DNA of 64,000 nt from Oscillospiraceae bacterium (GTDB lineage Bacteria; Bacillota; Clostridia; Oscillospirales; Oscillospiraceae): positions 1-64,000 of the forward strand of contig SVLR01000003.1 of assembly GCA_015067785.1 (NCBI GenBank). Direction: 5' to 3'. The notes under the pieces are model-generated. The model searched no databases, was not told where the DNA came from, and saw only the letters and a list, made by a program, of their open reading frames with translations. The position numbers and the translations under genes were made by a program. This document shows, in pieces, positions 17,266 to 26,315 of this stretch. How positions within the stretch are numbered: the stretch's first letter is position 1; the number at the start of each line of letters is the position of its first letter.

Positions 17266-18547
17266 TACCCTTCTTTCTGTCGGCTTGGATGTGGGAACGA
17301 CGACCACGCAGATGATCGTTTCCCGCCTGACGGTGGAAAATAAAGCTACCGGCTTTGCTGTCCCGGAAATGGAGATCGCAAAGCGGGAGATATTATATAA
17401 AGGAAAGGTGCATTTTACCCCTCTTTTCGGGGAGAAAAGGGTAGATAAAGCAGGACTGCAAGCCCTTGTAGAAAGGGAGTATGCGCTGGCGGGCATAAAG
17501 CGGGAGCAGGTGGATACCGGGGCGGTCATCATCACCGGTGAGACCTCCCGGAAGGAAAATGCAAAAACGGCATTGGAGGCGCTGTCTCAGTATGCCGGAG
17601 AATTTGTGGTGGCTACCGCAGGACCGGATTTGGAGAGTATCCTCGCTGCTCGGGGCGCGGGGGCGGTGGAGTATTCCGAGAGAACAGGAAAATTGGTGCT
17701 CCACATGGATATCGGCGGCGGGACAAGCAACCTTTGTCTCGTAAAGGCAGGAAAAATAATTGCTACCGGTTGCCTCAATGTGGGCGGCAGGCTGATAAAA
17801 AGGGACGAAAGCGGCAATGTCACTTATCGCTCCCCGGTGCTTGCCTATACAGCTGAGGAACTGCCGCTGAAGGATATGGTCTTTGCCCTCGAAATGGCGG
17901 CAGGTCTCCGTCCGGCAGATGAGCTGCTTTCCCGGTTTATGACGGAAGAAATCACCGCTCCTTGGGAAATCCCCACAGAACGACCGGTCATCTCCTTTTC
18001 CGGCGGTGTGGCGGACTGTATCGAAAAGGATCATCCGCCCCTTGCCTTTGGGGATATTGGTCCGGAATTGGGACAAGCCATCCGGGAAAGTAAGCTTTGC
18101 GATGGGGAATATATCTTAGGAACGGAAACCATCCGGGCAACGGTCATTGGTGCTGGGTGCTACAGCACCACCCTTTCCGGCAGTACGGTGTTCTACCGGG
18201 GCGTACAGTTTCCAATGAAAAATCTTCCGGTGGTGGAATTTGCCCCCGGCAAAGGCGCAGAAGAAACGGTGGTTTTTTCTATCCCCGGGGAGGAAAAGCT
18301 TTCCTATGCCCGTATCCGCAAATTGGCAGATGCCTTGGCAAATCAAATAAAAGGCCCCATTTTTGTGGCGCTGCAGGCAGATGCGGCAAAGGCGCTGGGG
18401 CATTGTCTATGTCTTCTTTTACCGGCTGATAGGCCGATCTGCTGTATCGACCGGGTGAAGCTGACAGAGGGCGGCTTTTTGGACATCGGTGCGCCGGTAG
18501 GCCCGGCATTGCCTGTGGTCATTAAAACATTAATATTATCGCAATAA
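17258..18547 (+). CDS. eutA: Ethanolamine ammonia-lyase reactivase EutA
   Basis: A 429-residue ASKHA-fold ATPase that releases damaged cobalamin from ethanolamine ammonia-lyase. Nucleotide-binding segments are VGLDVGTTTTQMIVSRL at the N-terminus and LHMDIGGGTSNLCLVKAG near residue 150. It starts with GTG at 17258, overlapping eutG by 8 bases, 9 bases after GGAGGAGG. Length and position directly before eutB fit EutA. Confidence 0.93.
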   Translation: MADTLLSVGLDVGTTTTQMIVSRLTVENKATGFAVPEMEIAKREILYKGKVHFTPLFGEKRVDKAGLQALVEREYALAGIKREQVDTGAVIITGETSRKENAKTALEALSQYAGEFVVATAGPDLESILAARGAGAVEYSERTGKLVLHMDIGGGTSNLCLVKAGKIIATGCLNVGGRLIKRDESGNVTYRSPVLAYTAEELPLKDMVFALEMAAGLRPADELLSRFMTEEITAPWEIPTERPVISFSGGVADCIEKDHPPLAFGDIGPELGQAIRESKLCDGEYILGTETIRATVIGAGCYSTTLSGSTVFYRGVQFPMKNLPVVEFAPGKGAEETVVFSIPGEEKLSYARIRKLADALANQIKGPIFVALQADAAKALGHCLCLLLPADRPICCIDRVKLTEGGFLDIGAPVGPALPVVIKTLILSQ

Positions 18548-18557
18548 GAGGTGCTTT

Positions 18558-19922
18558 ATGAAGCTAAAAACCACGCTGTTGGGAAAAAGCTATACATTTG
18601 GCAGCATCAAAGAGGTGCTTGCCAAGGCAAATGAGGAAAAGACGGGAGATATCCTTGCGGGTCTTGCCGCGGAAAATGCCCGGGAGCGGGTAGCGGCAAA
18701 GGTGGTACTCTCCGCGCTTACCTTGCAGGACTTGCGGGAAAATCCCGTTGTTGCCTATGAGGAGGACGAGGTTACCCGGATCATTCAGGACGATTTGAAT
18801 ATTCCTCAGTATGAGAAGATCAAAAACTGGACGGTCTCCGAACTGCGGGAGTGGCTGCTCTCAGAAACCACCACCGGGGCGGATATTTCTAAGCTGAGCC
18901 GGGGCTTGACCAGCGAAATGGTAGCGGCGGTCTGCAAGCTGATGAGCAACTTGGATCTTATCTACTGTGCAAGTAAAATCACCGTCACAGCCCACTGCAA
19001 TACCACCATCGGGCTTCCGGGTACGCTTTCTTGCCGTCTGCAACCCAATCATACGACGGACGACCCGGACGGCATCACCGCCTCCACCTTAGAGGGACTG
19101 ACCTTTGGCGCAGGCGATGCGGTGATTGGCCTGAACCCGGTCACCGACTCTCCGGAGCAGGTGGGAAAGGTGCTCCGCCGTTTCAAGGAAATTCAGGAGC
19201 ATTGGGAGATCCCGACCCAAATCTGTGTCCTTGCCCATGTGACAGCGCAGATGAAAGCCGTCCGCGACGGCGCACCGGCAGATCTGATCTTCCAGTCCAT
19301 TGCCGGCAGTCAAAAAGGCAACGAGGCCTTTGGTTTTTCTGCAGCCACCCTGCAGGAGGCAAGAGAACTACTCCTTCGTGACGGCACAGCAGAAGGACCC
19401 AATGTAATGTATTTTGAAACCGGACAGGGCTCGGAACTTAGTAGTAACGCCCACCACGGCGCCGATCAGGTGACTATGGAAGCCCGGTGCTACGGCTTTG
19501 CCAAGCATTTTTCGCCTTTCTTAGTCAATACCGTTGTTGGCTTTATTGGTCCTGAGTATCTCTACGATGCCCGGCAGGTGACGAGAGCGGGTCTTGAAGA
19601 CCACTTTATGGGGAAACTCACCGGCATTTCCATGGGCTGCGACTGCTGCTATACCAACCATATGAAGGCAGATCAAAACGATATCGAAAATCTTGCCACA
19701 CTCCTAACCGTTGCCGGATGCAACTACTTTATGGGAATCCCCCACGGTGACGATATTATGCTAAACTACCAAACTACCGGCTTCCGGGAGACGGCAACGC
19801 TCCGGGAGCTGACAGGAAAAACGGCGATCCCGCCCTTCCAGAAATGGCTGGAGAAAATGGGCTTTGTGGAAGACGGCAGGCTGACCGCCAAAGCCGGTGA
19901 CGGCTCATGTCTTTTGTTCTAA
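18558..19922 (+). CDS. eutB: Ethanolamine ammonia-lyase large subunit EutB
   Basis: The 454-residue catalytic TIM-barrel subunit of adenosylcobalamin-dependent ethanolamine ammonia-lyase, which splits ethanolamine to acetaldehyde and ammonia. Typical strings are CNTTIGLPGTLSCRLQPNHT, DAVIGLNPVTDS, FETGQGSELSSNAHHGADQVT and GISMGCDCCYTNHMKADQND. Full length for the family. Confidence 0.98.
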   Translation: MKLKTTLLGKSYTFGSIKEVLAKANEEKTGDILAGLAAENARERVAAKVVLSALTLQDLRENPVVAYEEDEVTRIIQDDLNIPQYEKIKNWTVSELREWLLSETTTGADISKLSRGLTSEMVAAVCKLMSNLDLIYCASKITVTAHCNTTIGLPGTLSCRLQPNHTTDDPDGITASTLEGLTFGAGDAVIGLNPVTDSPEQVGKVLRRFKEIQEHWEIPTQICVLAHVTAQMKAVRDGAPADLIFQSIAGSQKGNEAFGFSAATLQEARELLLRDGTAEGPNVMYFETGQGSELSSNAHHGADQVTMEARCYGFAKHFSPFLVNTVVGFIGPEYLYDARQVTRAGLEDHFMGKLTGISMGCDCCYTNHMKADQNDIENLATLLTVAGCNYFMGIPHGDDIMLNYQTTGFRETATLRELTGKTAIPPFQKWLEKMGFVEDGRLTAKAGDGSCLLF

Positions 19923-19931
19923 GGAGGCTTT

Positions 19932-20834
19932 ATGAATAAAGAGGAATTACGCGCGCTGATTTCAGAGCTCCTGAAGGACGCAGAGCCAATGGTCAAGGGC
20001 AGTGACTATAAGCCTACCGACCCGGGGCCAACGCCAAAGGAGACCCATTATACGGACGGCGATTTTGTGCCCGATGTTTCGCAGTTAGACCTGAGAAAGC
20101 TATATTTGGTGGACAGCCCCAAAGATGGGGAGGCGTTCAAAAGATTAAAAGCAAGAACACCGGCAAGATTGGGAAGCGGCAGAGCAGGTCCCCGGTATAA
20201 GACCCTCACGATGCTCCGCTTCCGGGCAGACCATGCGGCAGCGCAGGATGCGGTATTCTCCCAAATGCCCGAGGATTACGGCGAGAAAAACGGCCTTGTT
20301 TCTGTCAAAACCAAGTGCGAAAGCAAAGATATGTACCTGACCCGCCCGGACTTTGGCAGATGCTTCGATGAAGAAAATGCGGCGATCATTCGGAAAGAAT
20401 TGCCCCAAAAGCCAAAGGTGCAGATCGTCATCGGCGACGGGCTTTCCTCGGCTGCAATTCTTAGTAACGCGATGGATTGTATGCAGGCGATTCGGGACGG
20501 ATTGAAGGTACAGGGTATCGAGATCGGAAAGACGCTTTTTGTCCGCTATTGCCGTGTGGGTGCGGGAGATGCGGTGGGAGATATTTGCGGGTGCGAGGTG
20601 GTCTGCGTACTTGTAGGCGAGCGCCCGGGACTTGTGACGGATAAGAGTATGTCTGCCTATATCACCTACAAGCCCCATACCGGTGTCAGCGAATCTGCCC
20701 GCACAGTAGTTTCCAATATCCACGACGGTGGCACTCCGGCGGCAGAGGCGGGCGCCCATGTGGCGGAGCTGATCGGCAAGATATTAAAGAAAAAGGTCTC
20801 CGGCGTGGGACTGCACTTGGAGGAAAAGGTATGA
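19932..20834 (+). CDS. eutC: Ethanolamine ammonia-lyase small subunit EutC
   Basis: The 300-residue cobalamin-binding subunit of ethanolamine ammonia-lyase. Conserved pieces are ARTPARLGSGRAGPRYKT, IVIGDGLSSAAI, VRVGAGDAVGD-like CRVGAGDAVGDICG and VVSNIHDGGTPAAEAGAH. Residues 1-20 (MNKEELRALISELLKDAEPM) form a short amphipathic helix joined by a linker, the usual shape of a microcompartment encapsulation peptide. GGAGG precedes the start. Confidence 0.97.
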   Translation: MNKEELRALISELLKDAEPMVKGSDYKPTDPGPTPKETHYTDGDFVPDVSQLDLRKLYLVDSPKDGEAFKRLKARTPARLGSGRAGPRYKTLTMLRFRADHAAAQDAVFSQMPEDYGEKNGLVSVKTKCESKDMYLTRPDFGRCFDEENAAIIRKELPQKPKVQIVIGDGLSSAAILSNAMDCMQAIRDGLKVQGIEIGKTLFVRYCRVGAGDAVGDICGCEVVCVLVGERPGLVTDKSMSAYITYKPHTGVSESARTVVSNIHDGGTPAAEAGAHVAELIGKILKKKVSGVGLHLEEKV

Positions 20835-21460
20835 TCCCGGTAAAAGTACTCTCTGTGCGGTATTTGGCAAATGTCCATCCGTCGCTGTGTAAAGCCCTTG
20901 GCGCGCCTGAAAACTGTCCGTCTTTGGGTCTGATCACCACAGACAGTGACGATGCCACCTATATTGCCTTGGACGAGGCAACAAAAGCCGCTGCGGTGCA
21001 GGTATGCTACAGCCGCAGCTTTTACGCGGGGGCGGCAAATGCGTCTACCCCCAACGCAGGCGAGGTTATCGGCGTTTTGGCAGGACCTACCCCCGGGGCG
21101 GTGCGCAGCGGGATGGAGGCGGCGCTCTCTGCGCTGGAGCGAGTCGGCTTTGATGCGGCAGGGGAAGTGCCTTTCCTTGCCCATACGGTCAGCCGTACCG
21201 GTGCATTTTTATCCAAAGAAGCAAATGTCCCGGAGGGGACAGCCATCGCCTATCTCATTGCGCCGCCGCTGGAGAGTATGTATGCGCTGGATGCGGCAAT
21301 GAAAGCGGCAGATGTGAAGTTGCAAAAGCTCTATGCGCCCCCCAGCGAGACAAATTTTGGCGGCGGTTTGCTCAGCGGCAGCCAATCGGCCTGCGAAGCA
21401 GCCTGTGCTGCGTTTGCGCAGGCGGTGTCAGAGGTGGCGGCAAACCCGAAAGGAGTATAA
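20831..21460 (+). CDS. eutL: Microcompartment shell trimer EutL
   Basis: A 209-residue tandem-BMC shell protein; EutL trimers form gated pores in the ethanolamine compartment. Typical strings are SVRYLANVHPSLCKALG, VCYSRSFYAGAANASTP, GEVIGVLAGPTP and YAPPSETNFGGGLLSGSQSACEAA. The start overlaps the eutC stop (ATGA), implying coupled translation. Confidence 0.95.
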   Translation: MIPVKVLSVRYLANVHPSLCKALGAPENCPSLGLITTDSDDATYIALDEATKAAAVQVCYSRSFYAGAANASTPNAGEVIGVLAGPTPGAVRSGMEAALSALERVGFDAAGEVPFLAHTVSRTGAFLSKEANVPEGTAIAYLIAPPLESMYALDAAMKAADVKLQKLYAPPSETNFGGGLLSGSQSACEAACAAFAQAVSEVAANPKGV

Positions 21461-22891
21461 ATGGAACTGGATAAGGACTTAAAGGCCCGGCAGGAGGCAA
21501 GGGACCTTGCCCGGCAGGCAGAGGTTGCTCAAAAAATACTGACCCGGATGGATCAGCAGCAATTGGATAAGATCGTGCAGGCCATCGCTGATGCTTTTTA
21601 TAAGCACAGCGGGGAATTGGCAGATATGGCAGTCCGGGAGACCGGCTTTGGGAATGTGGAGGATAAGACCCGGAAAAATGAATTTGCCTCCCGGAAGGTC
21701 TGGGAGGCGGTGCGGGATATGAAGACCGTGGGCGTATTAAACCGGCACCCACAGGAAAAGCTATGGGAGATCGGTGTTCCGGTCGGCGTGATTGCCGCCA
21801 TTATTCCCAGTACCAATCCCACATCTACTGTCTGCTATAAAGCAATGATCGCATTAAAGGCAGGCAACAGCATTATTTTTTCGCCCCATCCCAAGGCGCT
21901 TTTCTGTACCCTTCGGGCTGCAGAGATCGTTCGGCAGGCGGCAGAAAAAGCAGGCGCGCCCAAGGGCAGTATTGGCTGTCTGGGTATTGCATCAATGGCA
22001 GGCTGTCAGGAGCTGATGGCAGCACCACAGGTACGGCTGATCTTAGCCACCGGCGGACCGGGAATGGTCCGTGCCGCCTATTCCTCCGGGAAACCGGCAA
22101 TTGGTGTGGGTGCCGGCAACGGCCCGGCTTATATCCACCATACTGCCGATGTAAAACACGCCCTCTCCTGCATTTTGCGCTCCAAAACCTTTGATAACGG
22201 TACAGTCTGCGCTTCGGAGCAGAGCATCATCGTGGAAAAGGAAATGGAGCAGCAGGTAAAGACGGAAGCTGCCGCAATGGGTTTTTACTTTATGAATACG
22301 GAAGAGGCGGGGCGCCTTGCAAAGCACCTGTTCCGTCCGGACGGCTCGCTGAATCCGGAGATCGTAGGCAGAACAGCAAGGGAACTGGCGCAGAAAGCGG
22401 GCTTTTCCGTGCCGAACGGTACGAGGATCTTAGTGGCAAGAGAGCAGGAGGCAGGTCCGACCCGCCCCTACTCGATGGAAAAGCTCTGTCCGGTACTGGC
22501 GTTTTTCGTCATGGACAGCGAGGATGCGGTACTGGAAAAAGCCATCGAGGTGCTGACCCACGAGGGCAGCGGGCACACCTTTGCCATTCACGCGAGCGAC
22601 GAAAAAGTAGTGGAAAAATTCGCGCTCCAAATCCCGGTTTCCCGGTTTTTGGTGAACACCCCGGCGGCGCTGGGCGGCATCGGGGAGACCACCGGGCTGT
22701 TTCCGGCGCTGACCCTTGGCTGCGGCGCAGTTGGTGGCAGCAGCTCGTCTAATAACATTTCTCCCCTGGATCTTATCAATATCCGCAGGGTAGCCTGGGA
22801 CAAGGAAAATAAGGAAAAAACCCCCGTTATCACCACAGACGAGACCCTGGTAGAGCTTTTAGCGGCAAAAATACTGGAACGACTGAAATAA
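21461..22891 (+). CDS. eutE: Acetylating acetaldehyde dehydrogenase EutE
   Basis: A 476-residue CoA-acylating aldehyde dehydrogenase that turns acetaldehyde and CoA into acetyl-CoA with NAD+. The N-terminal helix (about residues 1-25) separated from the core by a linker is a likely encapsulation peptide. The core shows AAIIPSTNPTSTVCYKAM, ATGGPGMVRAAYSSGKPAIG and the catalytic cysteine in NGTVCASEQSIIV. AAGGAG precedes ATG; the gene starts directly after the eutL stop. Confidence 0.95.
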   Translation: MELDKDLKARQEARDLARQAEVAQKILTRMDQQQLDKIVQAIADAFYKHSGELADMAVRETGFGNVEDKTRKNEFASRKVWEAVRDMKTVGVLNRHPQEKLWEIGVPVGVIAAIIPSTNPTSTVCYKAMIALKAGNSIIFSPHPKALFCTLRAAEIVRQAAEKAGAPKGSIGCLGIASMAGCQELMAAPQVRLILATGGPGMVRAAYSSGKPAIGVGAGNGPAYIHHTADVKHALSCILRSKTFDNGTVCASEQSIIVEKEMEQQVKTEAAAMGFYFMNTEEAGRLAKHLFRPDGSLNPEIVGRTARELAQKAGFSVPNGTRILVAREQEAGPTRPYSMEKLCPVLAFFVMDSEDAVLEKAIEVLTHEGSGHTFAIHASDEKVVEKFALQIPVSRFLVNTPAALGGIGETTGLFPALTLGCGAVGGSSSSNNISPLDLINIRRVAWDKENKEKTPVITTDETLVELLAAKILERLK

Positions 22892-22906
22892 GAAAGGAAA
22901 AAAGCT

Positions 22907-23215
22907 ATGAACACAAATTCTCTTGGTATGATCGAAACAAAAGGCCTGATCGGTGCCATTGAGGCGGCAGATGCTATGGTAAAATCCGCCAATGTCCAGC
23001 TGGTAGGCAAGGAGCAGGTAGGCGGCGGCTTGGTAACCGTAATGGTTCGGGGCGATGTGGGCGCTGTGAAGGCGGCTACCGATGCCGGCGCGGCGGCCGC
23101 AGAAAAGGTAGGGGAGCTGGTCTCCGTTCATGTGATCGCCCGTCCCCACACCGAGGTGGATGCCATCCTCCCCCACGGCAGACTGAGCAGTAACCCTGCA
23201 GATAAGGCAAAATAA
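22907..23215 (+). CDS. eutM: Microcompartment shell hexamer EutM/PduA type
   Basis: A 102-residue single-BMC-domain protein that tiles the facets of the shell as hexamers. The canonical pattern is clear: [47 protein letters not shown] and [16 protein letters not shown]. The pore-lining loop lies around KEQVGGGL. Confidence 0.96.
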   Translation: MNTNSLGMIETKGLIGAIEAADAMVKSANVQLVGKEQVGGGLVTVMVRGDVGAVKAATDAGAAAAEKVGELVSVHVIARPHTEVDAILPHGRLSSNPADKAK

Positions 23216-23898
23216 TGCTCTATACTGCGCAGCAAGTCCGGGATAACATCCGAAATAAGGACGGAAAACGGGTCTTTTATTTAGGAAAAGGGGATAGCCT
23301 GACCTCCGAAGCCAGAGACTATCTGCAGCGGGAGCGGATCGAGATCCTCCCCGGCGAAAAGGCAAGGCCGGAGGAATACCGCGTCCTTGGCGGCGGTTAT
23401 TTCCACGAAAAACCGGAGGATATGACCCACTTAAACGGCGATTTTCTGGTGAAAAAGACCCATCCCCGTATTCTTTTCCGGGGCGCGGTGGATACCTTGG
23501 AGGCAGAGCTGCTCCTTGCCCAAGCAGAGACCGGTCTTATAGAGCCTTTGCAGGATGCACTTACCCTTGCCCGGGCATTGATCGCTGCCGATGTACTGGA
23601 AAAGGAAATGGCGGAGACGCGCCTTGGGGGAATGGATGCCGCCGAGCTGCGAAAGCGAAGCCATTTCCCACAGGAGTATTACGGTATTCCCCATTTTATG
23701 CCGGATGCAAGCGACGGCATCAAGGTTTTGCGTCTAAACCGCTGCCGGTGCGCTGCCCGGCAGGCGGAGCTGTACGCAGTCGCGGCATTTGCCGACCGGG
23801 AGGGAAATTGCACAAGACCGGACGTTATCCGGGCGATCAATCGGCTCAGCAGCTATCTATATCTTCTTATGATCGAGGAAAAGGCAAAAAGCAGGTGA
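23215..23898 (+). CDS. eutT: Cobalamin adenosyltransferase EutT-like
   Basis: A 227-residue protein matching EutT by position and by strings EDMTHLNGDFLVKKTHPRI, FRGAVDTLEAELLLAQ and the helical C-terminus. EutT makes adenosylcobalamin for EutBC from ATP and reduced cobalamin. In enterobacterial EutT a cysteine cluster after the HPRI region helps metal binding; here I see cysteines only in NRCRCAA and GNC far downstream, so metal use may differ. Its ATG overlaps the eutM stop by one base. Confidence 0.82.
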   Translation: MLYTAQQVRDNIRNKDGKRVFYLGKGDSLTSEARDYLQRERIEILPGEKARPEEYRVLGGGYFHEKPEDMTHLNGDFLVKKTHPRILFRGAVDTLEAELLLAQAETGLIEPLQDALTLARALIAADVLEKEMAETRLGGMDAAELRKRSHFPQEYYGIPHFMPDASDGIKVLRLNRCRCAARQAELYAVAAFADREGNCTRPDVIRAINRLSSYLYLLMIEEKAKSR

Positions 23899-23902
23899 TA
23901 AA

Positions 23903-24511
23903 TTGCAGGAGCATACAATCGAAAGGCTATGTGAGCAGGTACTGCGGCGGATCTGTGTGGAGCTGGAGGCGTCAGGTCGCCATGTCCACCTGACAGAAGA
24001 TCAGGCCCGACAGCTCTTTGGGCACGGACTGACACCGGAAAGGCCTCTTTCCCAGCCGGGGCAGTATTTAAGCAAAGAGCGCGTGACAATTATCGGTCCA
24101 AAGGGAGAGTTTCGGAATGTGGCGGTCTTAGGCCCTGCCCGCAGCGAGGGACAGGTGGAAATTTCTCTCACCGATGGCAAGGTGCTGGGCATCAAGCCGC
24201 CGGTACGGCTGTCCGGGCAGATAAAGGACACCCCCGGTATCAAGATTCGCAGCGAAAAAGGAGAGATTACTTTAGCGCGGGGTGTGATCGCTGCCCAGCG
24301 GCACATCCATATGACCCCGGAGGATGCCGCCAGGTTTGGGGTGAAGGACAAACAGGTGGTGCGCCTGGAGACCTATACTGACCGCCCGACGGTATTTGGG
24401 GATACGGTGGTGCGGGTAAGCAAGGATTTTTCCACGCGGGTGCATTTGGATTATGACGAAGCCAATGCCTGTGGCTTTACCCCCGGAGACTTGGGGAGGA
24501 TCTTATTATGA
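23903..24511 (+). CDS. pduL: PduL-type phosphotransacetylase (EutD role)
   Basis: A 202-residue phosphate acyltransferase of the PduL family, which converts acetyl-CoA and phosphate to acetyl phosphate and frees CoA inside the compartment. Two zinc-binding half-domains show SGRHVHLTEDQ and AAQRHIHMTPEDA, with HLDYDEANACGF as the third histidine region. The first 20 residues are an amphipathic helix resembling an encapsulation peptide. The start is TTG at 23903 after AGGTG; no ATG fits. Confidence 0.92.
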   Translation: MQEHTIERLCEQVLRRICVELEASGRHVHLTEDQARQLFGHGLTPERPLSQPGQYLSKERVTIIGPKGEFRNVAVLGPARSEGQVEISLTDGKVLGIKPPVRLSGQIKDTPGIKIRSEKGEITLARGVIAAQRHIHMTPEDAARFGVKDKQVVRLETYTDRPTVFGDTVVRVSKDFSTRVHLDYDEANACGFTPGDLGRILL

Positions 24512-24900
24512 GGGCGCGGCTCATCGGACGCTGTCCGCCCCGGGATTTAGGCTATACCTACGGAGAAGCGCCCTATGACGCGGTGGTCATCGGCTCGCTC
24601 AGCTTAGGGCAGCTTCTTTGCTTTCAGGATGAGGGTGTGCTGGAGGCGCTGGCAGAGGGAAAGCCGGTGATCCTATATACGCCCGGTCTTCCGGAAGCAC
24701 CCAAAAACCGGGCGTTGGCGGCAGCCCTTGCATCGAAAAGGCGGGAGCTGAAAAATTGGGGCGTACTGTTTGTAGACGGCGCGCAAAAACGGCTGGTCAC
24801 TGCCAAGGAAGCGGAAATGCTGCGGCAGTCCGGCAAACGACCGGGACCCGGTGCGGTGCTGACGCCCTTGGCCCGGGAAATTTTGGAGGGATCGGATTGA
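24508..24900 (+). CDS. Eut operon protein of unknown function
   Basis: A 130-residue soluble protein encoded between pduL and eutN, overlapping both neighbours (ATGA at its start, TTGA at its end). The middle (DAVVIGSLSLGQLLCFQDEGVL, then AEGKPVILYTPGLPEAP) has an alternating beta/alpha pattern. It loosely recalls PduM-type or other small conserved proteins of microcompartment operons, but I cannot assign a family. Tight translational coupling argues that it is a genuine part of the compartment system, perhaps in assembly. Confidence 0.7.
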   Translation: MRARLIGRCPPRDLGYTYGEAPYDAVVIGSLSLGQLLCFQDEGVLEALAEGKPVILYTPGLPEAPKNRALAAALASKRRELKNWGVLFVDGAQKRLVTAKEAEMLRQSGKRPGPGAVLTPLAREILEGSD

Positions 24901-25145
24901 CATTAGGAACAGTAACCGGGGCAGTATGGTCTACCCGTAAGGCAAATTGCCTGATGGGACAGACCTTTCTTGTGGTAAAGACGGATATGGGAGAGATCGT
25001 GGCGGCAGACCATGTGGGCGCGGGGGACGGAGACAGAGTGCTTCTTGTCACCGGCACGGTGGCATCCCGCTTCTGTATGGAAGCACCGGTGGATGCGGCG
25101 GTGGTGGCCATCATCGATCAGGAGGGGAAAAATGTCAGCCCATAG
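24897..25145 (+). CDS. eutN: Microcompartment vertex protein EutN
   Basis: An 82-residue EutN/CcmL pentamer protein that caps shell vertices. Strings: LGTVTGAVWSTRKANCLMGQ, FLVVKTDMGEIVAADHVGAG and VDAAVVAIIDQEGK. The true start is TTG at 24897, 6 bases after GGAGGG and overlapping the previous stop (TTGA); a longer frame in the same register begins inside the upstream gene and is false. Confidence 0.94.
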   Translation: MTLGTVTGAVWSTRKANCLMGQTFLVVKTDMGEIVAADHVGAGDGDRVLLVTGTVASRFCMEAPVDAAVVAIIDQEGKNVSP

Positions 25146-26208
25146 TATCCTGATCGCGGTTATGGCGGCATTTGCGGCGCTGGGTGCGCTGGATCGGATA
25201 TTTGGCAATAAGTTGGGGCTTGGCAAGCAATTTGAAGAGGGTATTCTCGCTATGGGCTCTCTTGCGCTGGCGATGGTAGGTATTATCGCCTTTTCGCCTG
25301 TGCTTGCCACCCTCCTGCGCCCGGTGGTGGTGCCCGTATATACCTTTTTAGGCGCGGACCCGGCAATGTTTGCAGGCTCGATCTTAGCCTGCGATATGGG
25401 CGGCGGCGCGCTGGCGCGGGAAATGGCAAATGACCCTAAGATTGCGGATCTTGGCGGTGTCCTCTGCGGTTCGATGCTGGGCGCGACCATCGTATTTACC
25501 ATCCCGGTGGCATTGGGGATACTCCGGGAGGAGGACAGACCCTATCTTGCAAAGGGCGCCCTTTGCGGTATCGTCACCATCCCTTTGGGTATTCTGATCG
25601 GCGGCTTGGCGGCAGGCTATCCACTTGTCACCGTACTGCGGAATTTAATCCCTATCGTCCTTTTGGCGCTGCTGATCGCATTGGGACTTTGGAAGGCGGA
25701 AAGGGCAATGATCAAGGGCTTCACGGTCTTTGGCAAAGGGGTGCTGGCAGTCATTACCGTAGGACTTGCGGCAGCCATCGTGGAGAAGCTGACAGGCTTT
25801 GTGCTGATTCCCGGTATGAACCCCATTGAGGACGGCTTCAGAACCGTAGGGGAGATTGCCATTATCCTTGCCGGCGCGTTTCCGCTGGTCTATGCAATCA
25901 CAAAGGTACTGAGAAAGCCTCTTATGGGACTGGGAAGGCTGCTGCGGATCAATGAGACAGCGGCGGCAGGTCTCGTTGCCAGCCTTGCCAATTCCATTGC
26001 TACTTTCGGACTGGTGCGGGGTATGGATAATCGGGGCAAGGTGGTCAATATCGCTTTTGCCATATCAGCGGCCTTTGTGTTTGGTGATCATTTGGGCTTT
26101 GCCGCAGGCTTTGCACCCGATATGCTGCTGCCGCTGATCTTCGGCAAGCTCACAGCGGGTATTTGCGCTGTGGTTGTAGCCTTGCTGCTGACAAAGGAAA
26201 AACAATAA
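25132..26208 (+). CDS. eutH: Ethanolamine transporter EutH
   Basis: A 358-residue polytopic membrane protein of the EutH family with about ten hydrophobic segments, expected to move ethanolamine across the cytoplasmic membrane. Typical strings: AMGSLALAMVGIIAFSPVLA, SILACDMGGGALAREMA and LANSIATFGLVRGMDNRGK. The ATG at 25132 follows AGGAGGGG and overlaps eutN by 14 bases. It is the last gene of the operon; no clear terminator follows, only a CAATTGTC repeat and a 6-bp hairpin. Confidence 0.95.
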   Translation: MSAHSILIAVMAAFAALGALDRIFGNKLGLGKQFEEGILAMGSLALAMVGIIAFSPVLATLLRPVVVPVYTFLGADPAMFAGSILACDMGGGALAREMANDPKIADLGGVLCGSMLGATIVFTIPVALGILREEDRPYLAKGALCGIVTIPLGILIGGLAAGYPLVTVLRNLIPIVLLALLIALGLWKAERAMIKGFTVFGKGVLAVITVGLAAAIVEKLTGFVLIPGMNPIEDGFRTVGEIAIILAGAFPLVYAITKVLRKPLMGLGRLLRINETAAAGLVASLANSIATFGLVRGMDNRGKVVNIAFAISAAFVFGDHLGFAAGFAPDMLLPLIFGKLTAGICAVVVALLLTKEKQ

Positions 26209-26211
26209 TAA

Positions 26212-26250
26212 TGGATAATGGACAATTGTCAATTGTCAACTGTCAATTCG
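26212..26250. repeat. CAATTGTCAATT-type repeat
   Basis: GGACAATTGTCAATTGTCAA and adjoining variants directly after eutH, of the same family as the blocks flanking the four-helix gene in the ruv locus. Confidence 0.65.
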
Positions 26251-26278
26251 CCACTTTGTGGCGGCAAGAAAATTATCG

Positions 26279-26308
26279 TTGACAAAAAGGCGTACTGCGG
26301 GATATAAT
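26279..26308 (+). promoter_or_regulatory. Promoter of metG
   Basis: TTGACA (26279-26284), 18-bp spacer, TATAAT (26303-26308), upstream of the T-box leader. Confidence 0.75.
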
Positions 26309-26315
26309 GCTATAT

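Noticed and set aside
24756..25145. A longer 129-codon version of eutN
   Set aside because: The first 47 codons overlap the upstream gene in another frame; TTG at 24897 with GGAGGG fits the conserved EutN start.
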